NCBI RefSeq assembly: GCF_900230185.1
Contig: NZ_OCSR01000002.1
Span: 2,604,001 to 2,668,000 of the forward strand
Length of the DNA stretch: 64,000 nt
Origin: Burkholderia sp. OK233
GTDB taxonomy: Bacteria > Pseudomonadota > Gammaproteobacteria > Burkholderiales > Burkholderiaceae
Reading direction: 5' to 3'
Position 1 is the first letter of the stretch; the number at the start of each line of letters is the position of its first letter. Positions 26,117 to 34,515 of this stretch are shown piece after piece. The notes below the pieces were generated by a model. It was not told where the DNA came from. It did not search any database and saw nothing but the letters and a program-made list of their open reading frames with translations. The translations under genes and the position numbers were made by a program.

Positions 26117-26923
26117 TCAGGAAAGAACCTGGCCCAGGAAAGCGAGCATCACGTGGTTGAATTGCTCCGGCCGTTGCAGCGGGGCGAAATGGCTCACGCC
26201 AGGCAAAAGAATCAGCTTCGCGCCGGGAATGGTGCGGGCGAGATAGTCGGCGTGTTCCGGCTTGATGAATTCGTCATGCTCGCTCTGGACGATCGCAACC
26301 GGCACGCGAATTCCGGCCAGATCGCGCGCGGAGTAGTTGGGCTGGGTTCTCATCATTTCGCTGACCGCGCCGACAAATGCATCGAAGTCGTCCGGCGTTG
26401 CCGAGAGTTGCGCGTAGTCTTTGGCATGCCGTCCGAAGCAGCGATCGATCATCGGCGTTGGCACGAATTCTTTCGTCCCGCCCGGATCCATGTTGCAGCC
26501 GAAGAAAAACACGCCTGCAACACGCTCCGGGGCCTGGCGGCCCAGCACCAGGGCGACGCAGGCGCCGTCGCTCCAGCCCACCATCGCGGCCCGGTCGACC
26601 TGTAGCGTGTCCATCACGGCCAGAACGTCGGAGGCCATCAGCTCGTACCTATAGGGGCGCGCATCGCGGGTGCTGCGGCCATGGCCGCGGCTGTCGATGA
26701 CCACCACGCGATGCCCCGAGCCGACCAGCGCCGGGACCTGATAGCCCCAGTTGCCGCTGTGCCCCAGACCGCCATGCAGCAGGACCACCGGTTTGCCGGT
26801 CCCATAGGACGCGTACCAGATTCGCGCGCCTTCGTGCTCCACGTAGCCGTAGTCGTTCGAGACCGGCAGCGGGGCTGCGCCGTGGGCTTCGAAATGGGCG
26901 AGGTCGTCGTCGTGGGATTGCAT
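26117..26923 (-). CDS. Alpha/beta-fold hydrolase
   Basis: A 268-residue soluble hydrolase of the alpha/beta superfamily, probably an esterase or a C-C/lactone hydrolase. The triad can be read as S118 in GWSDG, D217 in SEHDEF and H245 in GVSHFAP. The oxyanion loop is LLHGGLGHSGNW, followed by DSRGHGRST, the usual strand-6 turn. The start is placed at ATG 26923 (MQSHDDDL), with AGGAAGG upstream; the frame extends to 26965 without a site. It is a single gene between noncoding stretches, so the substrate is unknown. Confidence 0.88.
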   Translation of the reverse strand: MQSHDDDLAHFEAHGAAPLPVSNDYGYVEHEGARIWYASYGTGKPVVLLHGGLGHSGNWGYQVPALVGSGHRVVVIDSRGHGRSTRDARPYRYELMASDVLAVMDTLQVDRAAMVGWSDGACVALVLGRQAPERVAGVFFFGCNMDPGGTKEFVPTPMIDRCFGRHAKDYAQLSATPDDFDAFVGAVSEMMRTQPNYSARDLAGIRVPVAIVQSEHDEFIKPEHADYLARTIPGAKLILLPGVSHFAPLQRPEQFNHVMLAFLGQVLS

Positions 26924-27144
26924 AAGGGGTGCCTTCCTGGTGAGCTCAGTAACGCAAGGATCCACCAGGTTGCCAGCGCCGCCACCAGAAAATCAACAAA
27001 GCTACGAATTTTCGCGCCGGGGCGGTGGGTGCACGCCGCGACTTTCCTCCCCGGCGCGGGAAACACCACCAGCATCAACACGATCGACGCCACCAGAAAA
27101 AAACGCGGCGCTCAGGCCGGGTTTATTTGCAGAACCACTACCCC

Positions 27145-28467
27145 TCAGCTCGAAACGTACGCTACATAAGGCCCCGTGCCCCCACCCGTGGACGCCTTGC
27201 CCGAAATGCCGTAGTACACGTGCCGCCCGTAGAAGAACGGCATGCCGAAGTCGAACTGCCGCGATATATAAATGCCGAGGTTATTGAACGCGTAATTCCC
27301 TGACGCGTTCAGCGTCGCTCCGTTCGCGATATTGAAACCGAGTGAGACACTCGCTGGACTGGTTGCCACCAGCGTCGACGTCCGCCCCACCGTCGTCGTC
27401 GGGATGTAGTATCCGGACGCGCTGTCAACCGGGATCGTCAAGTCGGGGAAGAACAACACCGTCGATCCGGAATCGAAGAACGTCTGCGTCAGCGTGGTGC
27501 CACCGTAGCTCGACGCGAAGTCGCCGTTCCCGTCCGTCCTGATCAGCGTGGCGCCCGTGCCTGACAACGCATTGTTGGCCTGCGTGTCGATCCCGAACAC
27601 CAGCGTACCCTGAGCCGTCGCGCTGCCGCTGTCGGAAACCTGGCCCATCTCCAGAATCACACCATTACTATCCTGCCCGAACAGTGTGACCGGATTGGTG
27701 ATCTGTCCGGCTACGGGCACCGAGGTGGCCGTGCCGGCGTTGGTGTAGTAGAACGTCGATACCGCTGCATTCGCGCATGACGAGCCGCAGTCATTCGGGC
27801 TCACGCCGATGCCGAGAATGCCGTTTGCGCCGAGATCGGCCGTGGTGACCAACGGACGGCCAACCTGGCACTCGGCCGGTGCGGCCACGGTCAGTGCCGA
27901 ATCGCCGATCACGTGGATCGGAACGTTTTGGGCAATCTCACCCGAAAGCGAAACGTCCGCAAGATGCACGGAACCCCATGCATAGCCGCTGCCGAACAAT
28001 GCGCATTCGGCAAGCGGGAGACCGCTCGGCTGGGCGGTTTCGGCTGTGAGCGCACTGAAGGTGGCGGCCGGAATCGCTGAGCGAACCAGACGCAGCCCGA
28101 ACGATGCGGTATCGACGATCACGTTCGGGATCGTCGCGCAGTTGGTGGTGGCGTTAGATCCAGGCGTGCAGATCGTGACGCTGACCATGGGCTGATTGTG
28201 GATGCCCGTTTGGCTGACCGTCACGGCTATCGTATTGCCGGGACCGACCGCAGTAGGCACCGCCGACGCGTCCACCGCGAGGACGTTGGACGAAGAACCT
28301 GTTCCGCTCGACGTTGCCGGCGAACTTCCACCGCCCGGTGCATTGATCGATGTGTTGCTGTTGGTTCCACTGTTGCTACCCCCGCTACCGCCCCCACCGC
28401 AGCCAGCCAGACTCAGGCCGAGCGCCGCGGCAATAATCCATGCGATTTTGCGCACTTTTATTCTCAC
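27145..28467 (-). CDS. DUF3443-family lipoprotein
   Basis: A 440-residue exported protein resembling the uncharacterised DUF3443 family of Burkholderiales. The N-terminus has a good lipobox, ALGLSLAGC, followed by a Gly/Ser/Asn-rich linker of about 50 residues. The conserved body includes NTIAVTVSQTG, PNVIVDTASFGLRLVRSA, GILGIGVSPNDCG, and the C-terminal FDSGSTVLFFPD and ISRQFDFGMPFFYGRHVY. DTASFGLR and FDSGST loosely recall aspartic-protease D-T/S-G elements, an idea rather than a claim. It starts with GTG 28467 and lies 17 bases after the DUF2844 gene, so the two form an operon. Confidence 0.82.
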   Translation of the reverse strand: MRIKVRKIAWIIAAALGLSLAGCGGGGSGGSNSGTNSNTSINAPGGGSSPATSSGTGSSSNVLAVDASAVPTAVGPGNTIAVTVSQTGIHNQPMVSVTICTPGSNATTNCATIPNVIVDTASFGLRLVRSAIPAATFSALTAETAQPSGLPLAECALFGSGYAWGSVHLADVSLSGEIAQNVPIHVIGDSALTVAAPAECQVGRPLVTTADLGANGILGIGVSPNDCGSSCANAAVSTFYYTNAGTATSVPVAGQITNPVTLFGQDSNGVILEMGQVSDSGSATAQGTLVFGIDTQANNALSGTGATLIRTDGNGDFASSYGGTTLTQTFFDSGSTVLFFPDLTIPVDSASGYYIPTTTVGRTSTLVATSPASVSLGFNIANGATLNASGNYAFNNLGIYISRQFDFGMPFFYGRHVYYGISGKASTGGGTGPYVAYVSS

Positions 28468-28484
28468 GATTAGTTTTAATAGAC

Positions 28485-28991
28485 TTACTTGATATCGTCA
28501 GCGCTAACGCCTTGCGGCAACGCTTGCGGCAGATAGGCTCGACCCACGAAGGCGCCCATATGCCCGCCCGTTTCAACGACCAGGGCCGACTGACGCACGA
28601 CGGCTGCGCCATAGCCGCCGCCTTGCGCTGCGTGCGCGTCGGTGAGTCCCTGCACGTAAGACGGGAAGTAAGTGGCGAGCAGCGTGTTGAGCGGCGGCAT
28701 GGCTGGGCCTTCCCAGCTCAACGCGAACACGGTGTTGCCTGCCGTGATGTACTCGTTCACGACCGTGCCCGACGCAAGCGTGGTCTGACTCACGGTGTAA
28801 GTGGGCGAAGCCGCATTGGCGCTGGCAGCAAAGCGGGCCACCGCGCTGCCGCCCTGGCTGGCTGCCCCCGCGCTGGCACTGCTGGCGGTCACGGGGTAGG
28901 TCGGTGCGCCGCCCAACCCTGCATACGCCGGAGCAATCGTGGCGAACGAGGCCGCGGCCACCACGAGCATTCGAAATTGGCTGATTATCAT
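28485..28991 (-). CDS. DUF2844-family secreted protein
   Basis: A 168-residue exported protein resembling DUF2844, known only as a partner of DUF3443 in Burkholderiales. The signal peptide FRMLVVAAASFATIAPAYAG cleaves near residue 24. The mature protein includes YTVSQTTLASGTVVNEYI, NTVFALSWEGPAMPPLNTLL and GAFVGRAYLPQALPQGV. It is the first gene of the pair with the DUF3443 lipoprotein. No catalytic motif was recognised. The upstream 269 bases are AT-rich and hold the likely promoter. Confidence 0.82.
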   Translation of the reverse strand: MIISQFRMLVVAAASFATIAPAYAGLGGAPTYPVTASSASAGAASQGGSAVARFAASANAASPTYTVSQTTLASGTVVNEYITAGNTVFALSWEGPAMPPLNTLLATYFPSYVQGLTDAHAAQGGGYGAAVVRQSALVVETGGHMGAFVGRAYLPQALPQGVSADDIK

Positions 28992-29260
28992 TTTTTGGTT
29001 TTCGACGTTTTTTTGGAAAATACGCGCGAACGTTTCCTCGCGCCCACGCGATGTAAATACTAGCGTGCTTCTCTTCGATTAAAACAGACGAATAGCGTGG
29101 CGATTCGGGTTCTATTTGAAATTGAAAGGTAATCCGCGGGAAACTGAACGATGTATTGCGAATGGAGTAAGGGCTGCCAGTGGGAATCCCCGGCATTCAC
29201 CGCGGCACTTTCAGATAATGCGCAACGCGTCGAACTGGCGAGTCTGGGCGCTTCTAGATC

Positions 29261-30172
29261 TCAATCCTGCCCGGACGTTGAAATCCTGCCGAGCTTTTCG
29301 ATCAACACCGCAACGAAGGTTTCCGTGACAGGCGGCAGGGTCCTGCCGCGCTTCTTGATGAGGGCGATAGGGCGGGTGAACGCGGGATCGTCGACGGGGC
29401 GGACGATCAGTTCAGGTTCCGCTCTGACCTCGCGGGCCGACGCCGGCAGGATGGTCACGCCGAGCCCTGCGCGGACCATCGCGACCGCGCTCATCATGTA
29501 GGTCGGCTCGCACGCGATCTCCGGCATGGCGTGCGCGTTGGCAAACGCGCTGTCGACTACCGCACGCACGCTCGTGCCCTGCGCGGTGAGCACGAGCGGG
29601 ACACTCGCAAGGTCGGCCAGCGTGATGCGCTTGCGGCGCGCCAGCGCATGGCGCTTCGGAAACACTGCCACCAGCTGGTCGATGCCCGCATGCAGCACCT
29701 CGAAGCCGGTGTCGGTCAGCTCGCCGCCGGTCAGACCGATATCCACTTCTTCGTTGCGTACCAGCGTGTTGACCATGCTGGCGACCACGTCGCGCACGTG
29801 AAAGCTCACGCGCGGAACGGTCTTCTTCAGGTCCTGCACGAGTTCCGGCAATACGCTTGCCGCGAAAGTGGGCAAGCACGCGATCCGCACCGTGCCGCTC
29901 GATCCCTCGCCGAGCGCACGCGCGTCGATCAGCACGTGCTCCATGTCATGCAGGGATTTTTGCAACAGCGGCAGCAGTTCGCGGCCGGTCTGCGTCAGCG
30001 CGACGTTGCGGCTGTTGCGATCGAACAGGCGCAGGCCGACCGTCTCCTCGAGGCGGCGTATTTGCACCGTCAAGGCCGGTTGAGAGAGATGCAAGCGCGT
30101 GGCCGCGCGCGTGAAACTGCCGGTTTGCGCCACGGCGATAAACGCGCGTATGTCCCGAAGGTTCAGATCCAT
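29261..30172 (-). CDS. LysR-family regulator of the adjacent CitMHS/AtuA cluster
   Basis: A 303-residue LysR regulator. The HTH (residues 1-60) reads DIRAFIAVAQTGSFTRAATRLHLSQPALTVQIRRLEE, a very canonical CynR/CbbR-like start. The effector domain follows, with SGTVRIACLPTFAASVLPEL. It is divergent from the citrate-type carrier gene at 30272, with a 99-base gap, and therefore probably controls that operon. Confidence 0.92.
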   Translation of the reverse strand: MDLNLRDIRAFIAVAQTGSFTRAATRLHLSQPALTVQIRRLEETVGLRLFDRNSRNVALTQTGRELLPLLQKSLHDMEHVLIDARALGEGSSGTVRIACLPTFAASVLPELVQDLKKTVPRVSFHVRDVVASMVNTLVRNEEVDIGLTGGELTDTGFEVLHAGIDQLVAVFPKRHALARRKRITLADLASVPLVLTAQGTSVRAVVDSAFANAHAMPEIACEPTYMMSAVAMVRAGLGVTILPASAREVRAEPELIVRPVDDPAFTRPIALIKKRGRTLPPVTETFVAVLIEKLGRISTSGQD

Positions 30173-30271
30173 GATGATTTGTAATTGCTGCGATCAATTC
30201 ATTTCAATTGATTTATCGCCGCCTCGAACTTGCGCTGGATCGCAGTAAAAAACAACATCGGAGACAAGGAC

Positions 30272-31574
30272 ATGCTGCCACTGCTGGGGCTAGCCACCAT
30301 CGTCGTGCTACTCGGCGCGATTCTGTCGAAACGGATGTCGCCACTGGTGGCGCTCATCATCGTGCCGCTCGCCGCGTCGCTGATCGGCGGGTTCGGTTTT
30401 CAGACAAGCAAGTTCGTGATCGATGGGCTCAAGAGCCTCGCGCCCGTCGTCGGCATGTTCGTGTTTGCGATTCTCTACTTCGGCACCATCACCGATGCCG
30501 GCACGCTCGATCCGATCATCGACCGCATTCTGCGCGCTGTCGGCACGCGGCCCACGCGGATCGTGATGGGCACCACGTTGCTTGCGCTGCTGATTCACCT
30601 CGACGGTTCCGGGGCGGCGTGCTTTCTCGTCACGATTCCCGCGATGCTGCCGCTCTATGACCGTTTGAAGATGGACCGGCGCGTGCTGGCCGCGGCCGTT
30701 TCGATGGCCGCCGGCATCAATTTTCTGCCGTGGACGGGGCCGATGATCCGCGCGTCGGCCTCACTGCATCTGCCGATTTCGGCGTTGTTCAACCCGCTGA
30801 TCCCCGTGCAGTTGATCGGCTTGGTGTTCGTCTTCGGCGTGGCGTTCTGGCTTGGGCGGCGCGAGGAAAAGCGGCTCGGCCTCACCGCCGCGAACGGCTC
30901 CGCGCCGATGCCAAAACGCGAGTTAACACCCGAAGAGCAAGCCTTGCGCCGGCCGAAAAACTTCTGGTTCAACATCGTCCTGACGCTCGTCGTACTCGGC
31001 ACGATGGTGGTGATGGGCGAGAAGATTCCGCCGGCCATCATGTTCATGGTCGGACTATGCATCGCGTTGATGGTGAACTATCCGAACGTCGACATGCAAC
31101 GTAAGCGGATCGACGCTCACGCGCGCCGCGTTGATGATGGCAGGCATTCTGCTGGCGGCCGGCGTGTTCACCGGCGTGATGCAGGGCAGCGGCATGCTGA
31201 AAGCAATGGCCCAGGCGGCAGTCGGCTTCGTGCCGCCCGCGATGGCGGGCCACATCCCCGTCGCGCTCGGGTTGATGTCGATGCCGCTGAGCATGCTGTT
31301 CGACCCGGACTCGTTTTACTTCGGCGTGCTGCAGGTGATTGCCGAAGTGGCCGGCCAACTCGGCGTGCCCGCCGTGCATGTCGGCCAGGCCGCGCTGCTC
31401 GGCCAGATGACGACCGGTTTTCCGGTCAGCCCGCTGACGCCGGCGACGTTCCTCGTGGTCGGCCTGTGCGGGATCGATCTCGCCGACCATCAGAAATTCA
31501 CGTTCCCTCTGCTGTTCGGCGCCTCGATCGTGATGACGATTGCCTGCGTCGTGCTGGGGATATTCTCGTTGTGA
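30272..31574 (+). pseudogene. CitMHS-family citrate-type carrier, frameshifted
   Basis: This would be a secondary carrier of the CitMHS group, importing metal-citrate or a related acid. The first frame gives 284 normal residues (MLPLLGLATIVVLLGAIL, LLIHLDGSGAACFLVTIPAM, INFLPWTGPMIRASA) up to MQRKRIDAHA near 31120. Homologous sequence then continues in another frame, AALMMAGILLAAGVFTG, to PLLFGASIVMTIACVVLGIFSL, ending at 31574. The junction is a GCGCGCCGCG run at 31121-31130, consistent with loss of one GC dinucleotide; the uncorrected first frame runs on to 31627 through unrelated residues. ATG 30272 follows GGAGACAAGGA. A sequencing error cannot be excluded. Confidence 0.85.
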
Positions 31575-31607
31575 GCTTGACTGTTTTACTGAATGGAAGC
31601 GACCAGC

Positions 31608-32975
31608 ATGATAGCTACTCCACATAGACGGCCGGTCCGGATCGGCGCAGGCGCGGGGTATTCCGGCGACCGCATCGAACCCGCGGTCGAACTGGCGGAA
31701 CACGGCGCGCTCGATTACCTGGTGTTCGAGTGCCTGGCCGAACGCACCATTGCGATCGCGCAGCAGGCGCGCAGCAAGGACCCTGAGCTGGGCTACGACC
31801 CATTGCTCGAAACGCGCATGGCGGCCGTGCTTCCCGCTGCCATGCGGGGTTCGGGCAACGGCGTGCGGATCATTTCTAACATGGGCGCGGCCAATCCACT
31901 TGCGGCGGCGCGGAAGACCGCTGAGATCGCGCGCTCGCTCGGTCTCGGCGATGTGAAGATTGCCGCCGTCACCGGCGACGATGTGCTCGACGTCGTGCGG
32001 CAGGGCAATTTCCGTTTTGAAGAGTCCGGGGAAAGCGTCGCTTCGTACAGTGATCGCCTCGTGTCCGCGAATGCCTATCTCGGCGCGGCGGCGATTGTCG
32101 AGGCGCTTGCGGCCGGTGCGCAAATCGTCCTGACCGGACGTGTCGCCGATCCGTCGTTGTTCGTCGCGCCGCTGATCCACGAGTTCGGCTGGCAGATGGA
32201 CGACTGGCAGACGCTTGGCCAGGCCACTGTGACCGGCCATCTGCTCGAATGCGCGGGACAAATCACCGGCGGGTATTTTGCCGATCCGGGTTTCAAGGAC
32301 GTGCCCAATCTCGCGAGGCTCGGCTTTCCGATCGCCGAGGTCGCGCCGGACGGTTCGGTGGTCATCACCAAGCTCCCGCAGGCCGGTGGCCGGGTAACCG
32401 AGGCAACCTGCAAAGAGCAACTGATGTATGAGATTCACGATCCGCAGCGTTATCTGCAACCGGACGTGGTCGCCGATTTCACGCAGGTGCGTGTCATGCA
32501 GGAAGCGCCGGATCGCATTCGCGTGAGCGGCGGGCGCGGTACGCCGCGGACCGATACGTTGAAGGTGTCGGTCGCTTACTTCGATGGCTATATCGGCGAA
32601 GGGCAGATTTCATACGGCGGTCCCGGCGCGCTGGCGCGTGCGCGGCTTGCACTCGATATCGTGCGGGAAAGGCTCGCCCTGACGGGCGTCGAAACGCGTG
32701 AATTACGCTTCGATCTGATCGGTGTGAACGCATTGCATGGCGACGCGGTGGCTGCAGGTCACGCCGAACCTTATGAAGTGCGAGTACGGGTCGCGGGGCG
32801 CGCTGAATCGCTGGCGCAGGCAGTGAAGATCGGCAACGAGGTAGAGACGCTTTACACGAACGGCCCGGCAGGCGGTGGCGGCGTGACCAGGTCAGCGCGC
32901 GAAGTCGTCGCGGTGCAATCGGTGTTGTTGCCGCGCGAGCATGTCAAGCCGACATTCTCGCTGGTGGAGGCGTGA
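31608..32975 (+). CDS. AtuA-family (DUF1446) acyclic terpene utilisation-like protein
   Basis: A 455-residue cytoplasmic protein of the DUF1446/AtuA family, whose biochemical role is not settled. Conserved blocks are RIGAGAGYSGDRIEPAVELA at the start, then YLVFECLAERTIA, ISNMGAANPLAAARKTAEIA, GAQIVLTGRVADPSLFVAPL, HLLECAGQITGGYFADPG and VITKLPQAGGRVTEATCKEQ. ATG 31608 is chosen because GGAAG lies upstream. It sits 33 bases after the carrier and one base before the small AtuA-like gene, all probably one operon. In this setting a role in breakdown of a carboxylic acid is more likely than terpene catabolism, but that is inference. Confidence 0.9.
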   Translation: MIATPHRRPVRIGAGAGYSGDRIEPAVELAEHGALDYLVFECLAERTIAIAQQARSKDPELGYDPLLETRMAAVLPAAMRGSGNGVRIISNMGAANPLAAARKTAEIARSLGLGDVKIAAVTGDDVLDVVRQGNFRFEESGESVASYSDRLVSANAYLGAAAIVEALAAGAQIVLTGRVADPSLFVAPLIHEFGWQMDDWQTLGQATVTGHLLECAGQITGGYFADPGFKDVPNLARLGFPIAEVAPDGSVVITKLPQAGGRVTEATCKEQLMYEIHDPQRYLQPDVVADFTQVRVMQEAPDRIRVSGGRGTPRTDTLKVSVAYFDGYIGEGQISYGGPGALARARLALDIVRERLALTGVETRELRFDLIGVNALHGDAVAAGHAEPYEVRVRVAGRAESLAQAVKIGNEVETLYTNGPAGGGGVTRSAREVVAVQSVLLPREHVKPTFSLVEA

Positions 32976-32976
32976 T

Positions 32977-33312
32977 ATGAAACTACGTGAGCTTGCTCAT
33001 TCGCGGACCGGCGACAAGGGCAATACGTTGAACATCTCCGTCATCTGCTATGACGCGAAGCACTATGAGCATCTGCGTGCGGTGTTGACGCCGGAACGGG
33101 TCAAGGCGCATCTGAACGACGTGGTACGCGGCGAAGTCGTGCGTTATGAACTGCCTGGCATCGCCGCATTCAACTTCGTACTCGGCCATGCGCTCGGCGG
33201 GGGCGTGACGCGCTCGCTTGCGCTCGACGCGCACGGCAAATCATTGAGTTCGGCCTTGATGGGCCTGGATGTGGAGGATCCGGCTGCGGTCGGCGACGCG
33301 CCGGCCCCCTAG
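32977..33312 (+). CDS. Small AtuA-associated protein (AtuA-like ferredoxin-fold domain)
   Basis: A 111-residue protein matching the small domain that is either fused to, or encoded beside, DUF1446 proteins: MKLRELAHSRTGDKGNTLNI, PERVKAHLNDVV, RYELPGIAAFNFVLGHALGGGVTRSL. ATG 32977 has GGAGG seven bases upstream, inside the end of the AtuA gene, so the two are translationally coupled. It is probably a structural partner of the large subunit. Confidence 0.9.
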   Translation: MKLRELAHSRTGDKGNTLNISVICYDAKHYEHLRAVLTPERVKAHLNDVVRGEVVRYELPGIAAFNFVLGHALGGGVTRSLALDAHGKSLSSALMGLDVEDPAAVGDAPAP

Positions 33313-33373
33313 TTAGCCGGCGCTGCCGGGCAGCCAGATGCGTTAAGCGGGTTGAGGTCGCCGGGCATTCGGC

Positions 33374-34084
33374 TCAACCGCCCGCCTTGCTCAACTCGTG
33401 CGCGCGTCGAAGTCTTTCGCGGCTGTTGCTCAGATGCATGCGCATGGCGGCGCGCGCATCATCCGCGTCCTGGCGTTCGATGGCCCGATAGATCATCTGA
33501 TGCTCGCTGAGCACGTTGCGCAGGTGCTCGATATGGTCGAGCTCCGCGATCTCGGCGGTGCCGAGCCGCGTGCGCGGACTCACCGCGCGGCCGAGTTGGC
33601 TGAGCACGTCGAAGAAGTAGCGGTTGCCGCTTGCGCGCGCGATCTGCAGATGAAACTCGATGTCGTGCGCCAACGTGTCGGTACTTCCCCGCTCGAGTTC
33701 GGACTCAAAGCGTTCTAGTGCGGCGCGAATCTGCTTGAGATTCTGCTCGGTGCGTCGCGCTGCCGCGAGCGCGGCCGAGGCTGCCTCGACGTCGATGCGG
33801 AATTCGATGATCGCCATGACGTCCAGCATGCTGGAGAGGTCGGCGGCCGGCAATTGCATGGACTGTTCCGTGGCCGGCTCCAGAACGAACGTGCCGATGC
33901 CGTGACGCGTCTCGACCACTTTGGCCGCCTGCAGGCGCGAGATCGCCTCGCGGACCACGGAGCGGCTCACCGAGAGCTGCTTCATCATCGCGACTTCCGT
34001 CGGAATGCGGTCTCCGGGCCGCAGGGAGCCGCGGCGGATTTCATCGGAAAGGGTGGCCACCACCTTCTCAGTTAGGCTGCTCAT
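33374..34084 (-). CDS. GntR/FadR-family regulator of the glucarate cluster
   Basis: A 236-residue GntR regulator. The winged HTH (about 1-70) has RPGDRIPTEVAMMKQLSVSRSVVREAISRLQAAKVVE, and the helical FCD effector domain has EFRIDVEAASAALAAARR, AHDIEFHLQIARASGNRYF and LSEHQMIYRAIERQDADDARAAMRMHL, with the metal-binding D and H residues of that fold. It is divergent from the permease gene and is the obvious candidate repressor of glucarate uptake and breakdown. A TNGTNNNACNA match (34409-34419) in the gap fits FadR-type operators. Confidence 0.9.
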   Translation of the reverse strand: MSSLTEKVVATLSDEIRRGSLRPGDRIPTEVAMMKQLSVSRSVVREAISRLQAAKVVETRHGIGTFVLEPATEQSMQLPAADLSSMLDVMAIIEFRIDVEAASAALAAARRTEQNLKQIRAALERFESELERGSTDTLAHDIEFHLQIARASGNRYFFDVLSQLGRAVSPRTRLGTAEIAELDHIEHLRNVLSEHQMIYRAIERQDADDARAAMRMHLSNSRERLRRAHELSKAGG

Positions 34085-34515
34085 CTCTGTTGTTTATTGA
34101 CTAATCGGCTGGGAATTCACACGTTGCGTGTGCGAGTGACGTCGCGTGTCGTCTCGACATAGTCATCATAGCGTCAGTCCGAAAGATGCCGATTTGAATC
34201 TCGTGCTCCCGATGCCTGCGGCGACGACTCGTTGACCGGGGCTGGCCGGCACAGCTAGCCAGCCTTTTATCATGTCATCAGACGTCTTAATTCGATTCTA
34301 CTGTGTCAATGACTGCAGCGGCGTTGCGACGGCTGCGCCCCGGCATACATAGCTTGCATGGCAGGGTAAACACCCCATTGGAATCGGTGAATGTAAAGAG
34401 GTAGACTGTCGTCAGACAACGTATCACGCATTTTGGGACCGAATCGCCCGGCCTGCTCGAATATGCCGCGGTGCGTTCGATCAGGCCGCCGGAATGGCCG
34501 GAACTGGAGACAACC
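34085..34515. promoter_or_regulatory. Divergent promoter region of gntR and the glucarate permease
   Basis: These 431 bases hold no gene. The gntR-proximal 150 bases and the permease-proximal half each should carry a promoter. The one recognisable element is the FadR-type operator at 34409-34419. Confidence 0.45.
34409..34419. promoter_or_regulatory. Candidate FadR-type GntR operator
   Basis: TCGTCAGACAA matches the FadR-subfamily operator pattern TNGTNNNACNA exactly and lies 97 bases upstream of the permease start. Such a short degenerate pattern occurs by chance, so the placement is the main argument. Confidence 0.4.

Noticed and set aside
31044..32459. Minus-strand frame of 471 codons over the carrier and AtuA genes
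   Set aside because: Antisense shadow with His/Arg-rich low-quality sequence; the plus-strand frames match known families.
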